The notes: generated by a model from the letters alone, not told the origin. Counted from the stretch's first letter, positions 12,262 through 25,587 are shown. The stretch is DNA of 64,000 bases from Stenogyne calaminthoides (GCA_037126765.1 JBBCBC010000001.1:19300622-19364621); one strand, 5' to 3'. Translations and numbers: made by a program.

Positions 12262-12418
12262 GGTGCATCGTGCCCTTCATAGTGTAAAATTTATTTATAC
12301 TGAAACGTGCAACTTGTTTCACAAATACAGGTTGCACGTTTTAGTGTAAAAAAGTTGCATGTTTCAATACAACAAGTTGTATATTTTTAAAATAGACTAT
12401 GAAGTGCATGGTGCACCC
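12262..12418. mobile_element. MITE-like foldback element, 157 bp
   Basis: The terminal inverted repeats are about 22 bp: GGTGCATCGTGC...CTTCATAGT on the left, and the inverse of GGTGCACCATGCACTTCATAGT on the right. Internal GTGCAACTTGTT and AACAAGTTGT add a second stem, so the whole unit can fold into one hairpin. The identical unit sits at 43813-43969, because both lie in block U. No coding sequence. The superfamily is not assignable. Confidence 0.6.
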
Positions 12419-13017
12419 GATTCCTAGAAGACTCACTCCAAGATTAATATGTTATATATGTTATGAAAATAATGTAATATTAAAAGGGATGTGAAGAGCG
12501 AGTGATAAATTAACATATAAAAGATCAATATATATAACCTGAACAAAGGAGAAGAGCCAAGAGTAGAACAATTCTTGAAACAGAAATCATTGTATATATA
12601 TGTTGAAAAAAATGGAGTATAACAGGAAGGAATAAAATAGTGTTGTGTATATATATTGTAATTAGTGAGACTATATGCATGACAAAGTTGCCTGTGTAGA
12701 TACATTTCAAATAAATTTCAACAAATATGGTTTAAGCCAATAGTTTTCCTCAGTTATCTCTAATTTATGACAAATAAATGAGTTTAGCATTTTTAGTATA
12801 TTAATTAATTTGTTTGGGGTCTTTCATGATTGTAGTTTGCACTCAAGACATTTAAGTCGTTAAATTAATATAGAATGGGACAATACATATGGCTGAGTTT
12901 GAAGATTGGTGTAAGTAGATTAGGGCATAATTAATCTCTAATATATTGATTTTTATAGGTTTAATGATATGGATTATATTAGGGCTTTAAAAGAAATAAA
13001 TTAATTATAAGCTTATC

Positions 13018-15102
13018 TGTTGGGAGATGAATTTAATAAAATATTATATGATTTTGATTAAGATCCCAAAACCCCTGAGTATGACATGTTCAGAATGATC
13101 TTGATAATTGAGTCAGGATTCAGTTTTAGAGTATTCAGGATGTTATCTGCAAAATGTATAGTCAGCAGATATAGTTCAGATTGGTTCTGAAGACTCTGAA
13201 GAACTCAAGATAAGTTTTTAGAAATCAAGTTTCAATATGAAACCAAGTCTCAAGACTCAAGATGAAATCGAGAATCTAAAGACTCAAAGGAGAAATCGAG
13301 ACTCAAGACTCAAAGATGAAAAATCGAGATATCAAGACTCAAGATGAAAATCGAGAATCAAGACTTCAAGATGAAAACTCAAAGATATCGGCCAAGATAA
13401 ATCAAGACTCAAGACCTTGAAGACTCAGAAGACCCTGAAGACGCAGAAGACTCTGAAGACGCAAGACTGAAGACTGAGAAACTGAAGATCAAGAATACTG
13501 AAAGCACAGTAATTACTGAAGACTCAGTAATGTACTGAATGCTCAGTATGAACCTGAATGTTCCGAGGCACTGAATATATCTATCCGGGCGGATGCAATC
13601 TTGAGAGAAACGTGATCCCTAGAAAGTTAGATATTGCAAAGACATTCAAAACGCAGCATAAAAGGAACTAAGTCAGAAGTGTTGTTAAGGTTATATCAAA
13701 CTCAGAGTTTGTAACCAAAAGAGTCGTTGAAGGTGTCTACCTTTTACTGAAGACAAAAGTCAAAAAGAGGAAGACGACATCATCATACCGACAATCGATA
13801 AAGGATGAAGTCAAAAAAAAGATGTCAGATGTACGAAAGTTCCAGACTGCAAAAAAGTGAAGACCGGCTACATGAAAGGCTATTGCCTAAAACATGTTAG
13901 GGAGTTTCAAACCCTAAATATAGTCGTTTCTCACACACCATAAGAGGAACTCACGGGCTATCTCTCAACGGATAGTTTTCAAAGAGTGACCTTGGTGTAT
14001 GCCTATAAATCTTGGGTGACCCTCTACTTTGTAAGGTTACGGGAAATTTATACGCAACTCAAGAGCTCAAACTTATTCTTGCAAAAGTTAAAGCACTCGA
14101 AATACCTTGAATTTCCCAAGTGCTTCTATATTGAAGAGAGCTCACTTTACTAAGCCTAGCTTGATAAGATTTATCCAAAGCTTAGTCGAGATATCCTAAC
14201 CCTTTGCATTGTGCTTCATTGTAAAGGATATCTCATCCTAGTTGACACCAACCGAGAAACCCCAAACCCTTGAGAAGGTAGTTGGAGTGTGTTTGTTGGT
14301 GAGTAGAGTTGTAAAGAGTTAGTAAACTACGAGTAGTCGAAAAAACTCTAGAGGAGAAGTTAGTAAGCTCTGAGGGGTAGTCCGAAAGCTTGTGTGTGAT
14401 TGAGTAAGTAAACTACGGAGGTAGTCGAAAACTCAAGGTCGGGTTGAGTAAGTAAACTACGGGAGTAGTCGAAAACTCAGGGGCGAGTTGAGTAAGTAAA
14501 CCACGAGGTAGTCGAAGCTCGAAGTTGATAGTGAATTTCTCTCAAGAGTCGAGAGAGTGGATGTAGGAGCTTGAGTCTCCGAACCACTATAACCGTTGTG
14601 TTCTTTATTGATTTCCTTATATGTGCTTAATCATTTGCATTGACTTGATTTTGAAAGCATACTTTTCACTAATATTCATTGGAATCAATCCACCAAGTTG
14701 CATAAGTGAATCCGCAACCTAATCACTATTTCATAAAGGGAAGGTTTTTTTGGTAAAGCTTAAAACGAGTATAATCTAAGGGCCAACCATTCCGCATTTA
14801 ATCGAGTAGCTAGAACAAATAGTTATCAAATCAACTCTCTTACGAGGATTCAATGCTAGTTATCGATCCAAGCAACTCAGGATCTCGACACTCGAGATTC
14901 AAGTTGGGATTATCTCGAGGTATCTGAAAGCACCAGATCACTGTCTCTCTGTAGACTTTGACTCGAGAAGCGATCTGTGCTTCTCGAACCTAATCTTCGA
15001 GATTATCCGACCCAAGTGACCTCCAAGAAAAAAGTTTTAAAATCACTTAACACGTGTATTCCCCCCATACACGTGTAAGACTCACGTACACCGGGACCAA
15101 CA
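13018..15102 (+). repeat. 5' LTR of Sire-A copy 2 (2085 bp)
   Basis: TGTTGGGAG start and GGGACCAACA end. The stretch 13215-13520 is a degenerate array of AAGACTCAAGATGAAA-like units. A TATAAAT box at 14004-14010 is a plausible promoter. The region 14300-14530 contains repeated AGTAAGTAAACTACGG units. It matches 6150-7896 (inverted) and 25604-27598. Confidence 0.92.
15051..15075. promoter_or_regulatory. LTR-end hairpin with two G-box cores
   Basis: CACGTGTAT (15051-15059) and ATACACGTG (15067-15075) form a perfect 9-bp stem around TCCCCCC. Both arms contain CACGTG. It is conserved in the LTR of copy 1 but destroyed in the 3' LTR of this element. Confidence 0.55.
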
Positions 15103-15104
15103 AG

Positions 15105-15120
15105 TGGTATCGAGCGGTGG
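15105..15120 (+). other. Primer binding site, initiator Met-tRNA (Sire-A copy 2)
   Basis: TGGTATCGAGCGGTGG lies two bases after the LTR end. The expected sequence is TGGTATCAGAGC, so CAG reads as CG with one base missing. A working primer site should match the tRNA 3' end, which makes this a useful control for the error signature described in the findings. Confidence 0.9.
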
Positions 15121-15233
15121 TTCAACTTGACCACTCTTTGTGTTGACCAAAGTTTTATTTTCAAAAATACTTGTGGTCTATCCGAATCGATCTTATTTGG
15201 TTGAATTTTTTTTTTTTTTCAAAAATCGGAAAA

Positions 15234-17630
15234 ATGTCTTCTAAAAACTTCCCATGTTCTCGATGAGAACTATGATCTATATAGATCGAGAATCATGGCT
15301 CATCTCAGATTCCAAACATGAGCGTATGTGGAGAGTGGTTTCTCAAGGACCATTCAAATTTCTTTCAGGTGAATCCTGCATTACGAAGAGGAGAGAATTG
15401 ATCCTAGAAAGCGAGAATTTCCTAAGTCTTGACCAACTAACTCCCCGAGGAGAGAAAGTTAGTCAATCTAGACTACATTGCAAAAGACACACTATACTAA
15501 GTACAATTGATGATGGTGTGATGGGAATGATCTCTCAACATATCTTGCTAAAGAGATATAGGATACACTACCGTTATGTGTCAAGGCACGATCATATAAA
15601 AAGAAAACAAACTTTCAAAGGGCAATTGGAAAGTTTGGACATTGAAATGGATGATGGTGAATCAATAGACAAATTGGAAGTCGATTCACTAGCATCATGA
15701 ATGATCTAAACGCACTTGGAAAGAAATATCCACAAAGAGAAGTGGCATTGAAAATTCTTAGAGGTCTTTCTAAGAAATAGGATATTCATGCGCAAAGGTG
15801 ATTGAAAACACCAAGAACATTAGTTCAATGCCATACCAACAAGTCTTCTCTCGAAATGAAAGCCTATGAATTTGTAATTGATAAGAAATCCAAAAGGTCG
15901 ACAAAGAAAGATGATTCTTCATCGAAAAGAATGTGGCTTTAAAAGCCATAGATAAAACCTGTAAAACTAGAGAGCCTGAGAACCCCCATGCCAAACATCA
16001 GGATGAGCTTGAGGAAAAGCTAGCATTGATGGCAAGGAGGTTTGACAGACTTAATAGTAGATTTGGAAAATACAAAAGCTATTACAGAACCACAGTACCG
16101 AAGAAAAACCCGAGGGATGAGATCAACCGAGAAGAAGAAGGACACTCGAAGTTTGAAGGATCTTCATCCGTAAAGAAGGACTCCAAGTCCAAAGAAGAAA
16201 ATGATCGGGATGATGATGCCAACAGATGCTATAATTGCGGAAAGAAAGGTCACTTCCAAAGATGATTGTCCGTGAGTTGAGTGCTAAGGAGAGAAGAGAA
16301 AGACAAGCTAAAAGAGACCAGAAGTTCTCAAGCAAAAAGGCCATGGTTGCAGAAGAAGAACACTCTGAGGAGGGATCTAGCTCTTTAGATGAGATATTCT
16401 CAGACAGTGAAAGTGATGACATCTGTGTGATGGCCATTGAGGAGGTAAACTCTTCTGTCTCTATTGTTGCTCCTACACTAGCACAAGAGTTTTCAAGTTC
16501 CACTGAAAACAGTCATTTTGACCTGATTGATTCTTTTGAGAATCTGATGAAGGACTATGCTGTTTTGCAAGGACTACTAAATAAAACTCAAGAGCAGAAT
16601 AAGGAACTGAATGCTGAAAATCTAAAATGGAAAGACTCTAGCAAAACTGAGATCACTTCTCAATTAATGGGAACTACTGATGAACTGGATGTTCTGAAAG
16701 TACAACTCTCAGAGAAAGAGAAGTTGATCATGTCCCTAATCGAAAAAGCTAGAGAAATCCATTGAAGAGATTCACTAATCGAATCGAGTTCAATGACCTC
16801 TCGAGAAGCATAAAACTCTACAGAATCATGAGGATAGTGCATGAAAAGTTAACTCTATTGAATAAAGCATCTAAAGTGATAGATGAAATTCGAGTTACCG
16901 AGATCTGCCACTATAAAAACTGGATTGGGATACATTCGAGGGGAACCTCACAAGGTCATTTGAATCTTTGCGTCATGTAGCAAAGAAGACTATCTTTGTA
17001 AAACCAGATGGCACCTACACTTCAAGTTTAATGCCCAAGGTTGTAGACAAGGAAAAAGGACCTATGGTTTCAAAAAAAACTTGAATGATCGGGTTAGAAA
17101 GCCCAAACCTCAAAGAAGGTTAGAAAACTCCACAAAGGCCGGTTGAAAGTTTCAGAACAAGTACTTCAAAGCCTCGGGCTAAGAATGCAAAATCTGAAAG
17201 GCTCCACATCGAACCATCGAGGAATACTCGATGAGAAACACTCAAAGAGACATTCTCAATGAAGAGACCAAGTCCTCAATTACCTCGAAAGACCAGATTT
17301 CAAAGATGCATAACCCGAACCTCACTTGCCTAAAGGTAAAGGTTATCCAACCCGAGTCAACAAAGATTTAGGCCCGTTTTGCACAAAAGCCCAAGCATCT
17401 CAACAAAAGGCTGAACCAAAGAAGAATTCAAAAGCCCATGTTCATGCTAAAGCTAGCACACATACATACACGTAAAGTCGCTAAGGCACCCAGAGTAGTA
17501 GATGTGTATGTTGATGTTTATGGAAGACAAATTAGCCACTCTAAAGTGATTAGAGTTGTCAAGCGATTTGGATTCCGAAGGTACATCTAACCTTGTAGGA
17601 CCCTACACAAATTGGGTACCTAAGAATTGA
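15234..17630 (+). pseudogene. Sire-A copy 2 gag (broken)
   Basis: The start is the ATG at 15234 (MSSKN). Gag-core landmarks are TIDDGVMGMISQH near 15505-15540, LESLDIEMDDGESIDKLEV near 15630-15690, and AYEFVIDKKSK near 15865. The segment 15933-16260 holds KTCKTREPEN and a basic RNA-binding stretch. The CCHC knuckle CYNCGKKGHFQR...DC is at 16227-16269 and is broken by a frameshift before its last Cys. From 16320 to 16765 an acidic stretch (SSSLDEIFSDSESDD) is followed by a coiled coil (KTQEQNKELNAENLKWKDSS). GPYTNWVPKN at 17598-17630 marks the boundary with protease. The long coiled-coil tail is typical of Sirevirus gag, which packages the RNA. Confidence 0.85.
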
Positions 17631-17699
17631 TCTGCTTTTTTCGGAGGAAAACAAGGGCACTAAACCCGACTAATGATCACATGGCACCGATGAGAGAGA

Positions 17700-19560
17700 G
17701 ATGAAAAAAAGCCCTCGATATTTGGTATCTTGACGGTGGATGTTCAAGACATATGACAGATACAAGAAGACACTCGATGACTATGTTGAACAAAAGAGGC
17801 CCACAGATCACTTTTGGAGATAATTCAAAGGATGATCAAGGATATGGAACTTTGGAAATCGACTCGATTCATATCCATGGTGTTTCATATGTATCGATTG
17901 GAGCATAATTTGCTTTCAATTAGCCAATTATGTGATAAGGGTTTCAATGTTGAGTTCTCTAAAAACTTATGTTTTGTAAAAGATGATACATCACGAAAAG
18001 TTTCTTGGACCGGTACAAGAAAAGGGAATGTGTATCTTCTTGATTTGAGTTACGCTCCCTAAAGATACATGTTTAGTTGCTAAAAGTTCCACAGATACCC
18101 GATTGGTTATGGCATAAAAGAATGAATCACCTAAATTTCAAAACCCCCAACAAGCTTGCAAGATTAGCTCTTGTGAGAGGGTTGCTTAAAGTGTTCAAGA
18201 AGGAACATATTTTTGATGCGTGCGAAAAGGAAAAATGATAAGAACATCATTTAAAAGTAAAGTTGAGGTTTCTACTGAAAGAATACTTCAGTTACTACAT
18301 AGGGATCTTTTTGGTCCTATAACACCTGTAAGCACTAATGGCAGGAAATACACATTGGTAGTAGTTGATGACTACTCGAGATATACTTGGGTCATATTCT
18401 TACTCGAGAAAAAGAGACTCGAATAAAATCCCCGAGAGTTACCGAAAAGGCTCAAGATTGAGAAAAATCTGAGTGTGGTCAAAATCAGATCTGACAAAGG
18501 AACCGAATTCATAAATCATATCATATTTGATTATTGTGCAGAGAATGGAATTTCAAATGAAACATCACCGCAAGGACCCCTCAATGTAATGGTGTTGCTA
18601 AAAAAGGAGGAATTCACTCAAAGAAGCTACAAGGACTATGATAGCTGAAGTCGACATTCCTAAAAGATTTTGAAATTTGGGTCATCAAACATTGCATGCT
18701 ACTCTCGAGAATAGATCCATGCCGACCAAGAGTCAAGGCAAAACACCCTATGAGCTTTGGAATGAAAGGAAGCCTCTTGTTTCTTTCTTTTTTCAGTGTT
18801 TGGTTGCAAGTGTTTCATACACAATAATGGTAAAGATCGGTTGAAAACTTTTGATAGTAAAGTCGATGAAGGAATATTATTAGATATTCTCAAGTCAAGA
18901 AAACTTTGAGTTTACAAATCTAGGACTCTTATTGTGGAGGAAACACCTCATGTTGTTTTTTGATGAATCTATTTGTGTTCGGAAGAAACAGAACATGATG
19001 CATGAACCGACTAAGAGGATCACCAGATTAAGCTGAAAACGTAAAGATAAATCATCCAATCAACACGAAAAGAAGAAGTTCGGTCACATTCTATGATTGA
19101 GTAACTCGGACTCGAGATAAGGAAGTTCAGATGGAACTTCGGGATGGTGAGCCTCGGGAAAACCAACACTCCAAGGTGACCAATCTCAACAGACACCCGT
19201 TCCACTCGGTATGTGATGCCAATGAAGATGTGGTCACAACCGAGGCAAATTTCAATCTATCAACCAAAGGGGAACAAATGTCTCGACAATGTTCTTTTTA
19301 TAGAATTTCCAATCGAGGAAGATGATTCCCTTTCTCCTTTTCGCTGTTCCCGAGTTTGCCGATTTAATCGAACCTAACATCTCAAATGTTGAGGATATTA
19401 TTGAAGGGGAACATCAAGAAGGAATGGTTAGATAGTCATCCTACAAGTCATATTGTGGGTGATCTAACCAAGGTGTTAAGACAAGAAGGTTACATGGTGA
19501 GAGTGCACTATTCTTGGCTTTTCCTTTCGGAGAAATAACCTCACGAGATTGGAGAAGCTC
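17700..19560 (+). pseudogene. Sire-A copy 2 protease and integrase (broken)
   Basis: The protease region reads IWYLDGGCSRHMTDTRRH near 17720-17775, with Gly where the catalytic DSG Ser is expected. ITFGDNSK follows, then EHNLLSISQLCDKGFNVEF near 17900. The pre-integrase HHCC region includes LWHKRMNHLNFKT near 18110-18145. The integrase core has LLHRDLFGPITPVSTNGRK (18292-18348, first Asp), VVVDDYSRYTWVIF, IRSDKGTEF near 18490 (second Asp) and a broken third-Glu region near 18595-18650. The stretch 18900-19560 is the linker to RT. Many stops and frameshifts are present. Confidence 0.83.
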
Positions 19561-21061
19561 TACAAGATTCTTATTGGATTATTCTTTATGCAAGATGAAA
19601 TGAATCAATTCTCAAGGAATGAAGTATGGGAGTTGGTAGATAGACTGAAAGGCACAATGTCATTGGAACCAAGTGGGTTTTCAAGAATAAAAGAGATGAA
19701 AACAACAACATTGTAAGAAACAAGGCAAGGCTAGTTGCACAAGGTTATTCCCAAGAAGAAGGCTTGGATTATGATGAAACCTTTGCACCTGTTGCAAAGA
19801 CTAGAAGCCATCGATTGTTTCTTGCATATCTTTGCCCACATGAAGTTCACACCTATCAAATGGATGTGAAAAGTGCATTTACTGAATCGTGTGCTTAAAA
19901 AGAGGTTTATGTGGAACAACCTCCCGGCTTCAAACAGAATGACCAAGTTTACTGTGCTCGAGAAAAAGCTTTGTATGGTCTCAAGCAAGCACCCCAGAGC
20001 ATGGTATGATACTCTTTCTCGGTTTCTTCTTGACCATAGTTTTGTCAAAGGATTTTGTTGATAGAACTACGCTCGAGATAGAGGATGGGGAAGAGATCTT
20101 ACTAGTTCGGATATATGTTGATGACATCATTTTGGATCTCCAAACCATCGGCTATGTGAAAAGTTTTCAACAATCATGAAAGGCAAGTTTGAGATGTCAA
20201 TGATGGGAGAGATGAATTTCTTTTCTAGGTCTTCAAGTGAAACAATCAAAGGAAGGAATATTCATCAACCGAAAAATACACCGAGATCCGATTGCAAATA
20301 TGGTGTACAAAATTGCAATGCAGTTAGGATTCCTATGAATACTAACTACAAGATGGATCCTGATTGGAAAGGAAAATCATTGAATCATCTTTTGATTATA
20401 GAGGAATCATTGGATCATTGCTCTATCTCTCACAGCAAGTAGGCGGATATAACATTTCTTTGTTGGGATATGTGCAAGATACCAAGCTAATCCTAAGACT
20501 AGTCACATGGAGGTACGCCAAAAAGATACTAAGATATCTTAAGGGCACAAAGTGAATAGAGGATTATGGTATCCAAATGATGATAACCTTTGATTAACTC
20601 GGTTACTCGATGTCGACTCACGGAGGTTGTAGAATTGACAGAAGTCCACAACAGAACTTGTCAATTTCTAGGAAGCAAAATTGATATCTTGGTTTTCAAA
20701 GAAATGACCTCGATGCAGACCTCTTTCAAGATCGATCGAATACATGGTCTGCAGGAAGTCATTGTGTTTCCAGATTCTTTGGCTCGCATAACAATTAAGG
20801 GATTATAAAGTTGAAGCCAATGAAGTACCAATATTTTGTGACAACAATAGTGCCATTGCTATTTCACAAAATCCGTATTGCACACCGATGCAAGCATGTG
20901 GATATCGATATCACTTCATCGAGATCATGTAGAGAAAAAAAGGACACAAGGATGGAGAAAATTCATCTTGATAGGCAAAAGAGCGATATCTTGACTAAAC
21001 CTTTGGTTGAATCAAGATTTCGAGAACTTCAGATTGAATTAGGGATGTTAGAACCAGTATA
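19561..21061 (+). pseudogene. Sire-A copy 2 reverse transcriptase and RNase H (broken)
   Basis: RT starts near NQFSRNEVWELVDR (19600-19645). The YVDD box is at 20113-20124, followed by MKGKFEMSMMGEMNF at 20176-20220. KKILRYLKGTK near 20522-20555 marks the beginning of RNase H. The conserved pol end KSDILTKPLVESRFRELQIE leads to LGMLEPV and a stop at 21060-21062. At least six frame breaks separate these landmarks. No functional product is expected. Confidence 0.87.
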
Positions 21062-21363
21062 GAGTAAATCAAAAAAATTGAAGATTTTCGATGCATGAAA
21101 CTTTTCGAAATTCTCTTGAGAAAACTCGAGATAAAATGGAAATCTTGAATCGAGTCTCGTGAAACTATCAGATTCTTGAAGGTCGAAGAATCTTTGAACC
21201 CATTCAATTTTCGATATTATCTTGACATTTTATCAAGGACATTCTCAATAAGAAGACCGATAGAGGGAAATTAGTCCGAAGAAGTAAAGACTCATGCGAC
21301 TCATTTATTGCTCAAGTAAAACTTCGGTAATCATTCGCAATAAATACAAAACACCGAGGAATG

Positions 21364-21560
21364 TTTTTTGGCGGGATCGTTTTAAATTCGAAGAAGGTCA
21401 ATAATATTTAATGCTCGCCACATTATTGACCAATGAGGATATTTTGGCGGCTTACTTTTTAGAGATCGTTTGGTTCAGATACCCGATTAATCGGAGATTA
21501 ATCTCAACCGCTGCTTTTCACCTAACCAACACGATTCTCCACGATCTCGGCTATATATAC
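21364..21560 (+). promoter_or_regulatory. Putative ORF3 promoter: E2F-like motifs and TATA box
   Basis: TTTGGCGGGA at 21367-21376 and a second TTTGGCGG at 21443-21450 match the core bound by plant E2F factors. CTATATATACCCC near 21550-21562 is a TATA box, about 130 bases before the ORF3 ATG at 21687. The leader between them is C/A-rich with no upstream ATG apparent. The same combination recurs in the Sire-B elements. Promoter activity is inferred. Confidence 0.5.
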
Positions 21561-21686
21561 CCCTTTAAGCCATTCAAGCCAAAATTTTATCAAACCCTTC
21601 GTTCCCAAATCCTCTGCAATTAAAAAAAATCCTTTGCCCGAAATCTCCAAACCCTAAAACTTCAAATTCTTAAATCAATCTCTAAA

Positions 21687-24600
21687 ATGGCCCCAACCTT
21701 GTTCGAGAAATTAGCCATAACCAACAAGCCGGGTACGAAGTTCGTTGTCTCACTTGAAAGCACAACCAACTCAAAGCCGTAAGAGGAGGCTCTGATATGA
21801 TTCGACTAGCTAAACTCACCCATCTAGTCGCAGTTTCGACCGCACGGAGTTCGCAAAAGTAATCGAATTCATCCATAATTTGAGAATAGATGAAGAAGAT
21901 GGTATGCATTCTTCGATTACCATATCACATTTAGAGCATTTCATCAAAATACGTCGATTTTTGAGAGGGATTTGTGCATAATTCGAAAAATCAATGATGT
22001 TTTTGAGCTCTGTGATAGAGGAGAGGATCCCTGCGATGTATATGTTCGGTAGAGAGCGAGGGAGTACCTAGATAGGATTGCTTTGAGAATCTGTTAAATT
22101 TGAGGCGACATTGCATAAGAGGCATCTAAAGCCACAATATCGTGTCTTCCGATGGATATTGTGAGCAAGTGCATCATGAGTCTTCAGTTTTGAGCGATTA
22201 GTACCCAAGCTCAGATTGATGGCGGGCGATCGAGGCATCTCCTACCACTTCTTCAACTAACTCAAATTTTTAATTCGGATGGTGACGGAGCAAGCCAAGG
22301 TCATAAAAAGGGTCAATGGGGCAATCACGATGAAAGGCAAGATCCACCATGCCACCAAAATTGCTTATATTTTGGAGATGTGCGTAGAAGGAGGAGGATA
22401 TCTTCGCCAATTCAACCCCATTCCCTAAATCCAAAATTCTCTTCAAGCCCATCTTTGTGAAAAGAAAGCCATTCGAGGGAAAAGAGAAAAGAAGGTAGAA
22501 TCACCTTCGGCCACGAGAAAGAGACCCAACAAACCCGGGGGAAGGTTACTATTGGAGGCAAAAAATGGAGCAAGGAGCAAAACCGATGAAGCGGAAGGAC
22601 CTTGCTCCAAAATTAAAGATTGGTGGTTCTCACCGACAAGGTATGATTCTTACGAGGAGATACAACTTGAGGGCAAAACCGCCGAGTTCGCCATTACAAG
22701 TGTTGGCTCGGGTTATCTCTAGGACACAGGATCGGTCGGCTGAGGCGGGTCTTCTTCGAGGTGCTCGAGACATCACTATATTCGATATAAAATTTCTCAG
22801 AAAATTTTAAAGGAGCTCCTAACCTCGAGAGATGCCTACCTCGGATAATCGCGTTTCGTCAGAGCCAATTTCAGTCGATCCCAAGATGTGCGTTCAAACC
22901 GACGATTTCGGACTAAATAAGGATATGCCATCTCAGCCCTCGTAACCCACTCGGATGCAAACCGAGACCTGAATGCAAAACTTTTCGAGGCTCGAGGAGC
23001 AAAATATTCTTGATGAGCTCCGTGATCTCAATATCCCTTAGCGTGATTCTTATTTAGAGAGCCCGAGATGGAAGAAGGGCGAGGTCAAGAAGGCGTGGAT
23101 TAGCAAGTGAAACGGTTCATCTTGATCGCTACCCCGAGCTTTGAATTTATCGATCCGCAAGATGTTTTCTTGATATTCGATAAAATATCCTCAATCGCAC
23201 TCTTCCCGAGATGCTTGATATTGTCAAATTAGGGAAGACTGGTGGAATGAGGAGATGCTTTCTGGCCAGTCTTCTCAGGTTCGGAAGGACAAAGCTCGAG
23301 GATGAAAAATTCGATTTTGATGAGTTTGGTTCGAGGAAATAAAGCCGAGAAGAAAACAATCAAGTTGGTGCCCCGAGTGAAGACAAATCCAAAGATGGAG
23401 ATGGGGACCAACAGGAGATCTTGAGGATCGGTCTTAAATGGAAAAAGAGACTTAAATTCTTTGATCAACCTCAGATCGGTTAAGCACTTTCAGTACCTTT
23501 TTTGGCACTATTAACAATTATGCCAAAGTTCTTGAAAGTACTATCTTTAATTTTAATTGTCCGATAAAAAGATGAGGCTCAATTGGAGGCTGGAGCTCGG
23601 GATGAAAAATAAGCTCGGGATGATCAAACAAAGACGTATAAAAAGCGAAAGGTTCCGGAGATTGATCTCACTCCGTAATGGAGAAACTTGAGAAGATTGA
23701 GCCAATGGCGATCAAAATTGCTCGAAAGAAACGTTGCCAATCAAGCTCGGACAATGGAAGGTCTTAGCCATTCTTGAAGCTTGCGAGATACAAAAACACT
23801 CGACCAATCGAGATGACCTCCATGGAAGAAAAAAATTTGAATGAAAAAAGGGAGAGTCAACGCAGAAAGGAAATCTTTGAAATGAAACGAAGCACCGTGA
23901 ATCGATCCATTTTCTAGAGGTGAAATTCAGAGAAAAATGAGGAGTCTTGATCAAATCTTTTGATGAAATGAATTTCGAATATCATGACCAAGATGATTAG
24001 ATGCTTAAAGATGCACTCTCTTAAATGCCCACTTATCTGAAGAACTTTCTGTGGGAAAGAACCACATCGGAGAATGGAAGATGAGCAAGATCGGTTAGCG
24101 GGAGAGATCCATTTGTGTGAGCAAAGAGCAAGATCACATGGACACAACTCTCTCGGAAAATTCCAAATTACGGTGCGGGGAAGGGGGGGAAAATCCGAAG
24201 GTGAAGACCTCGGGAAGTTCATGGCACGTGCTTTGGAGAAGAAGGCTTCGAAAAAGATCTTTGAAATGTACAATCTAGCCAAAGCCTTAAAAGAAGTTGA
24301 AGCTAACCGATAAATTGAAATTCGCTCAAGTGGAAAGCCCATCTACACTGATCTTCCGAGCAAACCATGCTTGAGGTTGCAAGAGAAAACCGAGTGTTAG
24401 AACTAAGGTTGGAACAAGCCAGTTTTCAATCGCCTATGAAGAGGAAAAGCCTTGGGCGTTGTTCAACTCATTAGAAAGCGTCACAAAGGCTTCTAAGCCA
24501 ATCCAGAAAAGCTTATTCTCGATGATGAAGATGCGAAGAATCGAAGTCTCAACCTCGGAAGAAAGTCTTCAACACCAGAGATGCTCAAGACACTCCAAAA

Positions 24601-25205
24601 AAGAACAAGCTAAGAAAGTTTTTTTTTCCGGGTCTCGGGAGCGCGTCTGGATCGAAAAGAAGATAGATCCCCGGCGAATGAGTGACTTTAAAGTTTAAGC
24701 TCCAAGAGGAAGGGAACATCGAAAGCGCTTTGAAATTGGCCCCACGTTGATAAATGGATGCCCATTAAACTCAAAATTATGTGGGAAGAAGTGAAGAGAA
24801 CCTTCGGTTCAATTACGATGTTCTCGGGAATGGAGAGGGGAAGGCTCGGACGAACAAAGCTTTCATTGAATATCTTCTAACCTTCTATCCAAAGTATCTC
24901 CAAGGCCGGATTAACCTTGCGGATGAAGGTGGAGTACGATAGTAGCCCCGGTCCATATTCCTATCCTCCTCCAAGACTTGGTAATGGCTTGGTAAATGAG
25001 AAAAGGCCATTACGCAAGAAATTGCTCAAGATCTTTGGTCGGGTTGGGATTAACAGGAACAAACATCATCAAGGAGAGGAATGAGTTTAAAGAAAAGATT
25101 TTTTCGAATGTTCAACCCCGGAGGTGCCAAATGATGAAGTCGAGAATGAAACAAAATCAAGAGATTAATCAAGATCGAGATCAAGAACTCGAGAAGATTC
25201 TGTAA
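21687..25205 (+). pseudogene. Sire-A copy 2 third ORF (env-like region, badly decayed)
   Basis: The first ATG after the TATA box is at 21687 (MAPTLFEKLAITNKPG). The region is riddled with stops and frameshifts. Fragments show basic tracts, a segment near 22270-22450 (TEQAKVIKRVNGAITMKGK), glutamate/lysine-rich coiled-coil pieces near 23830-24310 (KKIFEMYNLAKALKEVEANR) and FIEYLLTFYPKYLQ near 24870-24905, which resembles the better preserved Sire-B ORF3 near its end. The position between pol and the 3' LTR is where Sireviruses keep their envelope-like ORF. That label is by position and architecture only; I see no proven envelope function. Confidence 0.6.
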
Positions 25206-25587
25206 TCTTTAAATTTTGTCTTTTTGATTTTGTTGATAAAAAATCTCATTGTAATCAGAATGGTATACTTATCATCAATGAAGATTTATCATTATGCTCA
25301 AAAGATAATACCTTATTATCTTATTTACATGTCTTTTATTTTGATATCTTATTGTATGTCTCTCGAACTAATCAATGATGATATGGGAAAATTGTTTAAG
25401 TATTTAGTAATGAACTACTTAAAGAGATTCATTCTTTGAAGAAATTAAAATGTCTTAAGTGTTGGAAAAACTCTCCAATGTATTGAGAGATTCTCTCGAT
25501 TCGAAAATTGTTGAGAGACAACCAATCTTGTGATAGGATAAACTCAAACCCGAGTATGTATTTGTAACAAGATAGGTTTTGGCATCA

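Larger units (their letters stand above)
9841..13017 (+). repeat. Block U copy 1, left part (duplicated with 42432-44569)
   Basis: AT-rich non-coding block, nearly identical to 42432-44569 apart from one extra tandem unit of about 1.04 kb. It starts GATAGATCCTG directly after LTR-X in both copies. It contains the tandem pair A1/A2 and at least two MITE-like sequences. Short frames seen on the minus strand near 12433-12710 recur in copy 2 with frame changes and look non-coding. The block is interrupted at 13017 by Sire-A copy 2 and resumes at 27604. Its final part (27604-28464) looks like the end of a Ty3 LTR, so U may be all or part of a very long LTR. That is not proven. Confidence 0.85.

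Noticed and set aside
12433..12710. Short minus-strand frames duplicated at 43984-44262 as a possible conserved small gene
   Set aside because: They lie in the AT-rich part of duplicated block U. A single-base difference shifts the frame between copies, and no motif or Kozak context is visible.
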